Source: Myxococcota bacterium
Lineage (GTDB): Bacteria > Myxococcota > Polyangia > GCA-2747355 > JAKLHH01
NCBI GenBank assembly: GCA_022710245.1
Contig: JAKLHH010000043.1
Coordinates: forward strand, 1-16,060
Reading direction: 5' to 3'
Length of the DNA: 16,060 bases
The notes below the pieces were generated by a model, which was not told the origin of the DNA, searched no databases, and was given only the letters and a program-made list of their open reading frames with translations. Positions 1-7,628 of this stretch are shown here, in pieces. Position numbers and translations under genes: made by a program. Numbering within the stretch: position 1 is the stretch's first letter; each line of letters starts with the position of its first letter.

Positions 1-672
1 GTCGACGAGCACAACAACTACAGCTTCACCGGGCGCTCCCACGTGGGCGCGCGCAGACTGGCTCCGCTGCGCGAGCCGCAGCACGTGACGCGGCAGCGAG
101 TCGCGGCCCGAGCGGTGGGCGAGGACGGCGAGCGGGTTCAGCCAGCCGCGGCCGCCGACCGCGATCTCGTAGTAGCCGTGGATGCGCAGGGTGACCGTGC
201 GCTCGAGCGGGCGGCGGCGGGGCCGCGAAGCGGAGCTCCACGGCCTCGCCGGTGCGCAGCACCGCGCGGTCGCCGTCGACGGTCGCGAGCTGGGCGCGCA
301 GCGACTCGCCAACGCCGTCCTTCACGCCGCGCGGCCGGAGCGTGAGCGAGCGCGCCGGTCCGTCGGCGACACCGAGCTGGACCTGATCGAGCTCCCAGAG
401 GAGCGGGGCCATCGTGAGTCGCAGCGCGAGCGTCTCGCCCTCGTCCGCCGGGAGCGCGAGCGGGATCGCCTGGTGGCGCAGCACCCCGCGGCGAGCCAGC
501 CGTGGCGCGCGAGGAGGAGCGCGAGGAGGTCGCGCGAGAGCCGACGCAGCGCAGGCGCGTTCAGGGCGTCGACGAGGGCCTGCTGGATCACCGGGGCACT
601 ATCGCCGGGTCCGTCGCCCGGCTCAACGACTAGCAGCGTCGGGCGCGGGGCTCGAAGGCGGAGCAGGTCGGC
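1..672 (-). pseudogene. frame-disrupted gene of unknown function, left window edge
   Basis: I do not recognise the protein. Reading leftward, one frame is open directly after the stop of the upstream lipoprotein gene and reads PTLLVVEPGDGPGDS, then VIQQALVDALNAPALRR up to GWLAAG near position 485. That frame then hits a stop at about 322. The protein-like reading moves to a second frame at VLRHQAIPLALP (from 484) and continues to VELRFAAPPPP near 220. From there the first frame resumes with LERTVTLRIHGYYEIAVGG. One missing base in a G run near 484 and one extra base in a CCG/CCC run near 220 would restore a single frame, so the two shifts compensate. The resumed frame runs off the left edge. 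However, the last 13 codons with strong G/C third positions lie in the third frame and end in TAG at 18-20 (WERPVKL), so a third shift near 60-75 is possible. The only standard start in the first frame is GTG at 591, which lacks a ribosome site. Confidence 0.5.
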
Positions 673-1812
673 TCAGAGCGCCGGCACCGTCCGCCTCAGG
701 ATGACGCCATCGCCGACCGCGATCACCCTGCCGTCGCCCCCGGCCCAGACCGCCTGGAGCGGCTTGTTCTCGCGGCTCGCGGGGACGCGCTCGAGGCTGC
801 ACCCGCTCGCGTCGCAGACCTCGACTGGCGAGGTGGTCACGCCGGAGGAGGGGTCCGGCGCTCGCAGCTGCAGCGGCCTGCCCACGACGAAGTACTGCCC
901 GGGGTCGAGCGCGGCGACGCCGCTCGCGTCACGCCTGACGGCGGCGTCGCGCGAGTCGCTGCTGACGCCGAGCTCGCTCGAGGCGTCGTCGTAGGTGGCG
1001 AGGCTGGCGCCGCCCGCGCCGACCCAGTACTTCGGGCCGCCGCTGATCGCCCGCAGCGGCGGGAGCGCGGTGTCCGCGTGCGAGGTGTAGCTCCTCCAGC
1101 TCACCGCCTCCCAGGCGGGGACGCCGTACTCCATGTTCTGGTAGCAGTAGAGGAGCTCGTCGCCGCCCGCGATGAGCAGCGTCCCGGAGCGCGCGAGGAG
1201 GCTCGGCGCGGCGGGCAGCGCCCGCGCGGGCTGCCCCGTGCCGCCGTACCAGAAGACGGTCTTCCAGTAGGAGCCCGCGTTCTCGAGGAGCAGCGACTTG
1301 CCGCCGCTCGAGGCGATCGCCCACTCGTGGCTCGCGTCGCCGCCCAGCGCGAGCACGGCGTAGTGCTCGATCTTCGTGCCGCTCTGGCGGAGCTCCTGCG
1401 CGGTCCAGCCTGCCTGCGTCCTGGCGAGCAGCAGGTCATCGCCGCCGAGCCAGAGCTGGTCTGCCGAGCGCCCCCAGACGGCGCGGTAGGTCCCCTGCGG
1501 CACGCCAGCCTCGGCGCGCCAGGTCTCGCCGTCGAGGCGGAGGACGCCGTCCCCCACGGCGAGCACGGTCGTGCCGGCTCCCCAGATCGCCGTCGCCTTG
1601 AGCGGCGGCGCGGTCATCTCGAGCCAGCTCCCCAGGCCGCGCTCCTTGACGCAGGTCCCGGCGCGGCAGGCGAGGCCAGGGCCGCAGACGCCGACGGCGT
1701 TGCAGCGGCCGCCCTCCTCGAGGTAGGGGAGCTGGATGCAGCCGGAGCCGAGCAGCACCGCGGGCGCGAGCACGGCGGCGGACGCGAGCAGGGCGACGAA
1801 GCGTGTACGCAT
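673..1812 (-). CDS. Cys-rich beta-propeller lipoprotein
   Basis: A 379-residue exported protein, probably lipid-anchored on the cell envelope. I chose the ATG at 1812 rather than a longer upstream reading because GAGGAG lies 3 bases before it and a signal peptide begins at once: MRTRF, a hydrophobic stretch at residues 6-22, then LLGSGC with Cys25 as the likely lipidated residue. This lipobox is imperfect (Gly at -3). Residues 37-54 hold four cysteines in the pattern CNAVGVCGPGLACRAGTC, a small Cys-rich segment common in myxobacterial surface proteins. The rest is a run of short beta repeats with Trp-Gly and Val-Gly-Asp-Gly signatures (AIWGAGTTVLAVGDGVL, AVWGRSADQLWLGGDDL, AVWAGGDGRVIAVGDGV), as in propeller-type repeat proteins. 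No catalytic residues are evident. The ligand or partner is unknown. Family-level confidence is moderate; exact function cannot be given. Confidence 0.8.
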   Translation of the reverse strand: MRTRFVALLASAAVLAPAVLLGSGCIQLPYLEEGGRCNAVGVCGPGLACRAGTCVKERGLGSWLEMTAPPLKATAIWGAGTTVLAVGDGVLRLDGETWRAEAGVPQGTYRAVWGRSADQLWLGGDDLLLARTQAGWTAQELRQSGTKIEHYAVLALGGDASHEWAIASSGGKSLLLENAGSYWKTVFWYGGTGQPARALPAAPSLLARSGTLLIAGGDELLYCYQNMEYGVPAWEAVSWRSYTSHADTALPPLRAISGGPKYWVGAGGASLATYDDASSELGVSSDSRDAAVRRDASGVAALDPGQYFVVGRPLQLRAPDPSSGVTTSPVEVCDASGCSLERVPASRENKPLQAVWAGGDGRVIAVGDGVILRRTVPAL

Positions 1813-1892
1813 GATCTCCTCGCGCCGTGTGCAGGCAGCAAGGGCCGTGCCCGGAGCGGGCGGGCGGGAGCTCAGCGCTTTTTCGTGACTCC

Positions 1893-1914
1893 CGGCGTCA
1901 CCACCGTGACGCCG
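1893..1914. other. perfect 9-bp-stem inverted repeat between genes
   Basis: The arms CGGCGTCAC and GTGACGCCG flank a 4-base loop, a perfect 22-nt hairpin. It lies in the 146-bp gap between the SRPBCC gene end (1959) and the lipoprotein start (1812). A T run (5 T) lies beside it, but on the wrong side to make a leftward rho-independent terminator. A third GTGAC close by offers an alternative pairing. It could attenuate leftward transcription, bind a dimeric regulator, or be chance in GC-rich DNA. Confidence 0.4.
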
Positions 1915-1958
1915 CCGCCCTGGGTGTGGCGCCCGCGCCACGCGGAGCGAGGCGGTGC

Positions 1959-2429
1959 TCACGCCGCCTGCCGCGCGTGCAGCTCCTCGACGCGCAGCTT
2001 GAGGTCACGACAGTAGCCCTCGAAGGCGCGGCGCAGCTTGCGCGCATAGAGGAGGTAGACGAGCGGCGAGATGAGCCCGCTGAAGCGCTCGTGGTTGACG
2101 AAGCGGGTCCGCGCGGGCCCGAGCGCGTGGCACTCCTGCCAGCGCTGGCTCCAGATCCCGGGGCGTCCGCGCGTCCGCGAGGTCCCCATGCAGAAGGCGA
2201 GGCGGTGGCGATCGACGGCGAGGATCACCTCGCGCTCGTCGCGCAGGAGCTCGCGCTCGCTCATCTGGCAGTCGAGGTCGAGCTCGGCGTCGACCGCGAG
2301 GTCGCGCGTGGCCAGGGTGATGCGCGGCGTGAAGCGGTTCCACTCGGGATAGCGGTCGAGGTCGGTGATGACCTCGAAGACGAGCGCCGCGGGCGCCTCG
2401 ATGATGATCTCGGAGCTGACAGGTCGCAT
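1959..2429 (-). CDS. SRPBCC (START-like / polyketide-cyclase-like) domain protein
   Basis: A 156-residue cytosolic protein. I chose the ATG at 2429 because the family's first strand follows immediately (MRPVSSEIIIEAPAALVFEV); the longer upstream reading is Arg/Ser/Pro-rich and looks non-coding. The conserved N-terminal signature is clear: an APAALVFEVITDLDRYPEWN segment, with the Asp-Arg-Tyr-Pro-Glu-Trp-Asn turn typical of the polyketide_cyc2 / SRPBCC group. Later come strands such as FCMGTSRT and a C-terminal helix (LLYARKLRRAFEGYCRDLK) expected to close the hydrophobic cavity. Members bind or transport lipids and other hydrophobic ligands, or act as cyclases or dehydratases. Nothing here fixes the ligand. 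No clear ribosome site precedes the start. The peptidase gene ends 40 bp upstream, so the two may be co-transcribed. Confidence 0.82.
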   Translation of the reverse strand: MRPVSSEIIIEAPAALVFEVITDLDRYPEWNRFTPRITLATRDLAVDAELDLDCQMSERELLRDEREVILAVDRHRLAFCMGTSRTRGRPGIWSQRWQECHALGPARTRFVNHERFSGLISPLVYLLYARKLRRAFEGYCRDLKLRVEELHARQAA

Positions 2430-2469
2430 GGCCGGAGTCTGCAACGCGCGCGGCGCGACCGTCCAGCCG

Positions 2470-3393
2470 CTACTTGAGCTCGTGGTACCAGATCGGCTCG
2501 GGGGCGGAGCCGTCCGAGGTGGCGATCGCCTGCTCGAAGGGCGCCTGGGCGTACGCGACGGCCTCGCCGCTGGTCGGCCCCTGCGGAGCGGGGTAGCCGC
2601 CCTTGAACTGCTGAGACCACTTGCCGGCCGGGTCATGCACCACGTACTGGCTGCCGGTGAAGCCGAGGATCACCAGCACGTGGCCGCCGGTGAAGTAGCC
2701 GTGGACGATGACGGGCTTGCCCACGGCGAGGAGCGCGCGCACCGCGCCGACGCTGCCGTCGGTGTGCGCCTGCAGCCGCTGAGGCACGCCGAGCTTGGCG
2801 GCGTAGTCGTTGAAGACCGCGGCGAGGCCCGCGGGGCTCTGCGCCTTGTCCTTGCCCCACGCCGAGGTGATGTCGTCGGGCTTGCCCTTCCAGCCGAGCC
2901 AGGCGAGCACCATCGCGATCGAGGTGTTCTGACAGGTCGAGGCCGGATAGAGGTTGTTCGCGTACTGGTAGAAGTAGGGTACCTCGGGGAGGCTCGCCTC
3001 GACGGTGAGGCTCAGGTCGCAGGTCGCGAGGTGGGCGCCCGCCGCGTCCCGGCCGCGAGCGCTGACCACGCGCGTCCCGAGCTCGCTGAAGCTGTAGGTG
3101 ACGGGGAAGCCGCCGGCGTCGTCGGTGCTCTCGCCGATCGCGTACTTGCCGTCGACCAGGTAGGAGACGCCGACGACGGCCGCCGGCATCGTCACCCTGA
3201 AGCTGACCGGGTTCTTGGCCTTTCCCCCGGCTGGCGCCAGGAAGCTGCAGCTGACCGTCGCCGCCTCGAGGCTCGCGCCGCGATCGGCAGGGGGGACGCC
3301 GAGCTCTCGCAGCGAGGACCAGCCGTCGAGGCGTCGGGCAGCAGGGCTCGCGTCGCAGGCAGCGAGCGTCGCGAAGAGCAGCCAGTAGCGCAT
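2470..3393 (-). CDS. lipoprotein with C39-like cysteine peptidase domain
   Basis: A 307-residue exported protein. The ATG at 3393 has GGAGGG six bases upstream and begins a lipoprotein signal (MRYWLLFATLAAC, Cys13 lipidated). The longer upstream reading lacks both signals. Residues about 44-130 look like an all-beta, Ig-like region. Residues about 136-300 match the Peptidase_C39_2 pattern (papain-like fold): VPYFYQYANNL, then STCQNTSIAMVLAWLG with candidate catalytic Cys154, GHVLVILGF with His238, and VVHDPAGKW with Asp254. The usual oxyanion Gln may be supplied by the YFYQ segment (Gln143). This fold serves bacteriocin-leader peptidases and stand-alone exported peptidases. With no ABC exporter domain beside it, the second role is more likely. 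The substrate is unknown. It lies 74 bp after the trypsin-like protease gene on the same strand. Confidence 0.85.
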   Translation of the reverse strand: MRYWLLFATLAACDASPAARRLDGWSSLRELGVPPADRGASLEAATVSCSFLAPAGGKAKNPVSFRVTMPAAVVGVSYLVDGKYAIGESTDDAGGFPVTYSFSELGTRVVSARGRDAAGAHLATCDLSLTVEASLPEVPYFYQYANNLYPASTCQNTSIAMVLAWLGWKGKPDDITSAWGKDKAQSPAGLAAVFNDYAAKLGVPQRLQAHTDGSVGAVRALLAVGKPVIVHGYFTGGHVLVILGFTGSQYVVHDPAGKWSQQFKGGYPAPQGPTSGEAVAYAQAPFEQAIATSDGSAPEPIWYHELK

Positions 3394-3467
3394 GAACGAC
3401 CCTCCGTGGTGGCGCGGGCTCCACAGAGGAGGTGGCGCGGCGGCGCCGGAGGTCGCGGGGCGAGCGG

Positions 3468-5726
3468 TCACCGGGTCACGGTCAGCCGGGAATAGACCGC
3501 CGGGCTCCTGGCGCGCAGGTCCGCGAGGAGGTCACGGATGGAGGTGGCGACGCCCTCGGTGAGCGGGTGCGTGGCGTCGCGCGGCGCGACGTGCGCGCGG
3601 TGGAGCCCGATCGCGCCGCCCTCGGCGAGACTGACGCAGCTCCCGCTGTTCCCTGGCTCGCAGACCGCGTCGTGGTGGAAGCCGCCGTCGCGATCGCCGC
3701 CGGTCACCTGGCCAGTGGCGATGGACTTGGCGGTGAGCTGGCTGCGCCGGGGCTGCTCACCAGGGCGAGAGGGGACCTCGTCGAGGTGGCGGGGGTAGTT
3801 GCGGCCGAGGGCCGCGTGGGTGAGCGCGTCCCGCGGCAGGAGCGAGAGATCCGGGTAGCCCGTGATGACCACGCGCGCGCCCGTGGCCGGGACGCGGTCG
3901 ACGAGCGCGAGCGGCTGGAGCGCGGGGAGCGTCGCCGGCGCGAGCTCGACGATCGCGGCGTCGAGCGCCACGCTGTCATAGACGACACGGGCGGCGCGGA
4001 CCTGCGTCGCGGTCTTGCCGTCGTCGAAGCGGAAGATCATGTCGGGGCGCCCGTCGGGGCCGAGCACGAGCGTGTGGTGGTTGGTCAGCACCAGACCGGG
4101 GCGGCGCGCCTCCGGCGCCGCGACCAGGAACGCGGTGCCACGCCAGTAGCTGCGCGGCCCCTGATAGCCCCCCTGGCTGGGCTGATAGATCGCCGCGACC
4201 GCCGCGGCCTCGGCGCGGGTCCGCGGACGCAGGCGGTCGAGCACGCCGCGCTTGCCCGGAACGCCCTCGCGGTCGGGGAGCCCGTGCACGAGGTGCAGCC
4301 TGTGCCGCAGCTCGCCGCGTCGGCGCGGCGAGGCGGAGGGCAGGTGCTCGGCCTGCCACGCCTGCTCGAAGGCGCGACGATCGAGCGGTCGCGTGCGGGC
4401 GCCGGTGCGCGTACGCTCGAGCAGGACGTGGTGGTCCTCGGTGCCGCCGGGCGACTCGAGGTGCGTGTGCACGGCGTAGCGGTCGCCGTCGCCCAGCCGG
4501 TAGCTCACCGTCTTCAGCAGCCACTCGCCCTCGGGCGTCCTCCAGCGGTCGACCAGCTCGTGGCGACCACGGGAGGCGTCGGCCTTGCGGGTGACCTGCA
4601 CGCCCGCGGGCAGCGCGATCCGCGAGAGGTCAGCGCTGCCGGGGTAGTGGAAGCGGGCGAGGAGCCGATCCATCGGCTCGCGGGGGTCGCGGAGCTGGTA
4701 GCCCGGCCAGCCGCTCCGCGTGGCCGTGGCCCGGAGCTCCTCCCGCTCGGGCGGGAGCCAGTCGGCGCGCGCGCGCGCCGCGTCGTACTCTGCCCGCGCG
4801 ATCGCCCTCAGCGTGGTGCCGCGCCGGGTGGGCGTGAGCTCGACGTAGTGATCGGTGACGCGTGCGCCCCGGATCACCAGCGTGTGGCTGATGAAGCGCC
4901 GCGCGCCGCGGAGCTTGTAGCTCTCGGTCTCCAGGCTGCAGGTGACGCCCGCCTCGGTCCAGCGGTCGCGCAGGCGGTGCTCGCCTCGCTCTTCGCGATA
5001 GGTCCGCTCGACGGGCACGCCGGGCGGCGGGGCGACCGCCGACAGATCGAGCCCTCCCGGATAGTGGAAGCGCGAGAGCGCGGAGCGCATCGCCTCGCGA
5101 GGCGCCCGCACCTTGAAGCCCGGCTCGCGGCTCCGCGTCGCGGTGGTGCGCAGGTCCTCCTGGCCCAGTCGGCGAAGCTGCTGGTAGGTCTCCTCGGGGA
5201 TGCGGCGGGCGATGCGCCCGTCCGTCGAGACGAGGAACGTCACCCGCTCGCGCACCGCACCCTGGCCGAGGAGCTCGCTCCGCCCGAGGAACCGCCCGTC
5301 GGGGAGCGCGAGCAGACCGGTGCGGATGGCGTCCGATCCCCGACCGTCCTCGAGGGTGTTGGTGCGGAGCTCCTCGCCGTCTCTCAGCTCGCGCCGCGTG
5401 TCCCAGAGGTCGCGGATCCGCCCGTGGCCGAGGAGCGAGGGGAAGTGGAAGCTGTGGAGCTGCAGCCCGTCAGGGCGGCCGAGGACCTGGAGGTCGAGAC
5501 CGTGGTGGAGGTCCGAGTTGCTGCGGCCCACCGAGGCGGTCCAGCCGTGCTTCAGCCCGTGCAACCCGCAGGGAAAGCGGAAGATCGGTCGGCGCTTCGG
5601 ACCCTGGTAGGGGGTGGTCAGGTCGTCGAGGTAGCGGCTGCGCTGCGCGTGCGCCGTCGTCGCGAGCCCGACGAGGGCGGCCAGGACGCCGGCGTGGGCG
5701 AGGGCACGGGAGACGAAGGCGCGCAT
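3468..5726 (-). CDS. secreted trypsin-like serine protease with tandem N-terminal modules
   Basis: A 752-residue exported protease. The ATG at 5726 follows GGAG at 9-bp spacing and starts a Sec signal peptide (hydrophobic about 11-23, cleavage likely after AHA at residue 27). Residues 50-180 form an uncharacterised region. Residues about 184-310 and 323-449 are two diverged copies of one module (listed separately). Residues about 500-752 are a trypsin-like domain of the V8/HtrA type: GTAFLV, LTNHHTLV with catalytic His551, DAAIVEL with Asp589, and GNSGSCV with Ser694. All three triad residues are present, so activity is expected. The likely role is extracellular or periplasmic proteolysis; the modules could recognise substrate or matrix. 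There is no PDZ domain, which argues against a DegP-type quality-control protease. A repeat-derived leader lies 18 bp upstream. Confidence 0.88.
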   Translation of the reverse strand: MRAFVSRALAHAGVLAALVGLATTAHAQRSRYLDDLTTPYQGPKRRPIFRFPCGLHGLKHGWTASVGRSNSDLHHGLDLQVLGRPDGLQLHSFHFPSLLGHGRIRDLWDTRRELRDGEELRTNTLEDGRGSDAIRTGLLALPDGRFLGRSELLGQGAVRERVTFLVSTDGRIARRIPEETYQQLRRLGQEDLRTTATRSREPGFKVRAPREAMRSALSRFHYPGGLDLSAVAPPPGVPVERTYREERGEHRLRDRWTEAGVTCSLETESYKLRGARRFISHTLVIRGARVTDHYVELTPTRRGTTLRAIARAEYDAARARADWLPPEREELRATATRSGWPGYQLRDPREPMDRLLARFHYPGSADLSRIALPAGVQVTRKADASRGRHELVDRWRTPEGEWLLKTVSYRLGDGDRYAVHTHLESPGGTEDHHVLLERTRTGARTRPLDRRAFEQAWQAEHLPSASPRRRGELRHRLHLVHGLPDREGVPGKRGVLDRLRPRTRAEAAAVAAIYQPSQGGYQGPRSYWRGTAFLVAAPEARRPGLVLTNHHTLVLGPDGRPDMIFRFDDGKTATQVRAARVVYDSVALDAAIVELAPATLPALQPLALVDRVPATGARVVITGYPDLSLLPRDALTHAALGRNYPRHLDEVPSRPGEQPRRSQLTAKSIATGQVTGGDRDGGFHHDAVCEPGNSGSCVSLAEGGAIGLHRAHVAPRDATHPLTEGVATSIRDLLADLRARSPAVYSRLTVTR
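4380..5177 (-). repeat. two tandem protein modules of about 127 residues inside the protease
   Basis: The modules cover protease residues about 184-310 and 323-449. Both share LRxTATRS, then PGxxxRxPREpM, RFHYPGxxDLS, GxHxLxDRW, a SYxL strand, and (T/E)DHxVxL, with an offset of 139 residues. The conservation is at protein level; the DNA copies have diverged. I do not recognise the module as a named family. The internal duplication suggests a binding or structural unit N-terminal to the protease domain. Confidence 0.7.
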
Positions 5727-5744
5727 GGCTCTGCTCCAGGTACA

Positions 5745-5865
5745 GCAAGAAGCCGGCCAGGAAAGGACCTCTCATCTCGCGAAGATGCGTGCCGCACCCT
5801 GAGTTGCAGTGGCTGCTGGAGCGGCCAGTGCAATCTGGCTGCGGCGGTAGGTAGCACGTGCACGC
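5745..5865. repeat. direct repeat copy A, upstream of the protease gene
   Basis: This 121-bp stretch recurs in the same orientation at 7629-7757. By hand alignment 103 of 117 alignable positions are identical, with two 4-base indels; the longest exact block is 27 bp (5809-5835). It ends 18 bp before the protease start codon. On the minus strand the core contains an imperfect inverted repeat, TTGCACTGG and CCACTGCAA around a 12-base loop with one mismatch. The indels are not multiples of three, so a conserved minus-strand peptide is unlikely. Confidence 0.8.
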
Positions 5866-5992
5866 CGACGGTCGGGACCATCTGCGGGGCCCCGCGGCCA
5901 GACGGAGACGTCTGCGAGTCAGCAGCCTGTTCCGCGAGCAGCACGGATCAGCGCGACCGTCGACGATCGCTGGAGAGCTCGAGCCTCCCGTG
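5866..5992. other. non-coding gap downstream of the SUKH gene
   Basis: This lies between repeat copy A and the stop of the SUKH gene. It contains a perfect 12-bp palindrome GCGGGGCCCCGC at 5884-5895. On the plus strand, a Cys-rich reading continues from copy A to about 5930 without a start codon; it may be a gene remnant. I see no rho-independent terminator. Confidence 0.4.
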
Positions 5993-7609
5993 TCAGCGAC
6001 CGCGGCGGACCTCGATGCCGAGCTCGCCGACGCGGTCGAGCAGCGCTTCGGCGAGTGTCGCACGGCTCAGGTTCGCGCCGTAATCGACCACGAGGCGCGG
6101 CGTCTTCTCGATGGTGCCCAGCAGCGCGCGGCCGATGCGCAGGTGCGCGGTCTGGTTCACGAGCTCCTGTGCGTCGCGTTTCACCGCGTCGACGGAGAGC
6201 GCGCGAATCGCGGCGTCGATCATGTGTTCGCCGTCGCCGCCGATGCCATAGAGCAACGCGACGAGGCCGAAGTCGCGTGGCCGGCCGAACGGTGACGCGA
6301 CGGCGCCGGGTGAGTAGGAGGCGTGATAGGTCGGCGTCGGGCCTTCGCGGCCTGCGCGGACGGCGGCGAGGAGCTCGTCGCCGGCCTCGCCGTAGTCTTC
6401 ACGCGCGCGCTCGAGCGCGGCGATCGCCGCGGGGCGGTCGCCCTGCTCGAGGAGCAGCCACGCGCGCGCGATCTCGTAGGCTCCGCGACGCTCTCCGGTG
6501 GGGCGGCCAGGATCCACGATCAGCGCGTCGATCGCGGCGAACGCGTCGCCGGCGCGGCCGCGCGCGATGCACGCGCGCGCGAGCGCGATCCAGTCGCCGG
6601 AGAGGAGCCACGGCTGCACGCGGAACAGCGCGAGCGCCTCGTCGAGCCGGCCTGCCTCGACGAGGGCCACCTGCACCCACTTCGCAGGCCAGTTCCCCGT
6701 TTCGTGCTCGGGCGTGCGACCGCGCCCGATGGGGAGCGCGGCGATCAAGCGCGCGACCTTAGCGGGTGAGAGGTCGGGCTGCTCGGTGTCGAAGATCGCG
6801 ACGAGCGCGCGCTCGGTCTCCGTGTATGGTCGGTAGTGCTCCTCGTACACGCCGAGGAACGCGCGGGCCGCGGCATGTGCGAGTGCGGGCGAGGCGGCGA
6901 GCTGGTCGGCGTACGTCGCGATCGCGCTCTCGAGGGCGAAGTACGAGTCGCGGTGCTTCTCGCGCGGCAGCTGGCGAAACGCCTCGACGAAGACATCCGA
7001 TCCGACGCGCAGCCACGGAACGAGCGCGGCGCCGAGGAGCTTCGAGAACCGCTCCGCGGGCTCGACGTCTGCGAGTTGCGCGGGATCGCGCGGGGCTGCC
7101 CACGCCTCGACGACTCTCGTCGACTGCGCGATCCAGGTGTCGACGAGCTCGACGAACGTGCCGACGCGATAGAACCAGTCTGTGTAGACCGAGCGCTCCC
7201 AGATCTCGCCGGCGCGCTTGCCGGTGCACACGAGGTAGCGCGCGTTGGCGCCCTCGTGGATGCCGAGGTGAAGCACACCCGACACGGGCTCCCTCGCCTT
7301 GCAGTCGCGCGTGATCCGGAACGGCTGCCCGGCGAGCGCGAGCTCGGGGCGTCTTCGCCCTGCGAGCGGCAGCATCGCCCCCCAGGTCTTGAAGCTCCGG
7401 TAGTCGTCGCACTGGAGCAGCAGACCGCCGTCGCCGACCTCGACGAGCCAGGTTCGGTAGGCGGCAGGCAGCACGAAGTGTGTGGCCTCGAACCTGCGCA
7501 GCTTCGCAGCACTCCACACCGGCCCCGCGCGCCACCAGCGTGGATCGTCGGGGGCGAGCTCTGCGAGGCGCTCGAGGTGAAGTCGAATGGCCGAGACGTC
7601 GAGCGTCAT
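5993..7609 (-). CDS. large SUKH (SMI1/KNR4) domain protein with helical repeat region
   Basis: A 538-residue protein without signal peptide or membrane segment. Residues about 35-162 show the SUKH pattern: FVLPAAYRTWLVEVGDGG, later GVLHLGIHEGANARYLV, TGKRAGEIWERS, and a closing TFVELVDTWI helix. SUKH proteins are often immunity proteins of polymorphic toxin systems, but many are stand-alone and of unknown role. Residues about 230-450 are Ala/Leu-rich paired helices (for example LVEAGRLDEALALF, ARACIARGRAGDAF, ARAWLLLEQGDRPAAIAAL) that look like TPR repeats. Total length is several times that of a minimal SUKH immunity protein. No toxin gene lies beside it. The ATG at 7609 has no ribosome site; a TAGAGT box lies 9 bp upstream, suggesting a leaderless transcript. 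The gene is bracketed by the direct repeats and uses somewhat more A- and T-ending codons than uup (judged by eye). Confidence 0.75.
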   Translation of the reverse strand: MTLDVSAIRLHLERLAELAPDDPRWWRAGPVWSAAKLRRFEATHFVLPAAYRTWLVEVGDGGLLLQCDDYRSFKTWGAMLPLAGRRRPELALAGQPFRITRDCKAREPVSGVLHLGIHEGANARYLVCTGKRAGEIWERSVYTDWFYRVGTFVELVDTWIAQSTRVVEAWAAPRDPAQLADVEPAERFSKLLGAALVPWLRVGSDVFVEAFRQLPREKHRDSYFALESAIATYADQLAASPALAHAAARAFLGVYEEHYRPYTETERALVAIFDTEQPDLSPAKVARLIAALPIGRGRTPEHETGNWPAKWVQVALVEAGRLDEALALFRVQPWLLSGDWIALARACIARGRAGDAFAAIDALIVDPGRPTGERRGAYEIARAWLLLEQGDRPAAIAALERAREDYGEAGDELLAAVRAGREGPTPTYHASYSPGAVASPFGRPRDFGLVALLYGIGGDGEHMIDAAIRALSVDAVKRDAQELVNQTAHLRIGRALLGTIEKTPRLVVDYGANLSRATLAEALLDRVGELGIEVRRGR

Positions 7610-7618
7610 GATGCTTGT

Positions 7619-7624
7619 ACTCTA
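7619..7624 (-). promoter_or_regulatory. candidate -10 box for the SUKH gene
   Basis: On the minus strand TAGAGT sits 9 bases before the ATG at 7609. A start of transcription about 7 bases downstream would fall at or just before the ATG, giving a leaderless or nearly leaderless mRNA. This fits the lack of a ribosome site. No convincing -35 box is seen. Confidence 0.3.
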
Positions 7625-7628
7625 GACG

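Noticed and set aside
3432..6083. 883-codon plus-strand open frame
   Set aside because: It is the antisense shadow of the protease gene: Arg/Ala/Gly/Val-rich, without domains, while the minus strand has a signal peptide, a full catalytic triad and a ribosome site.
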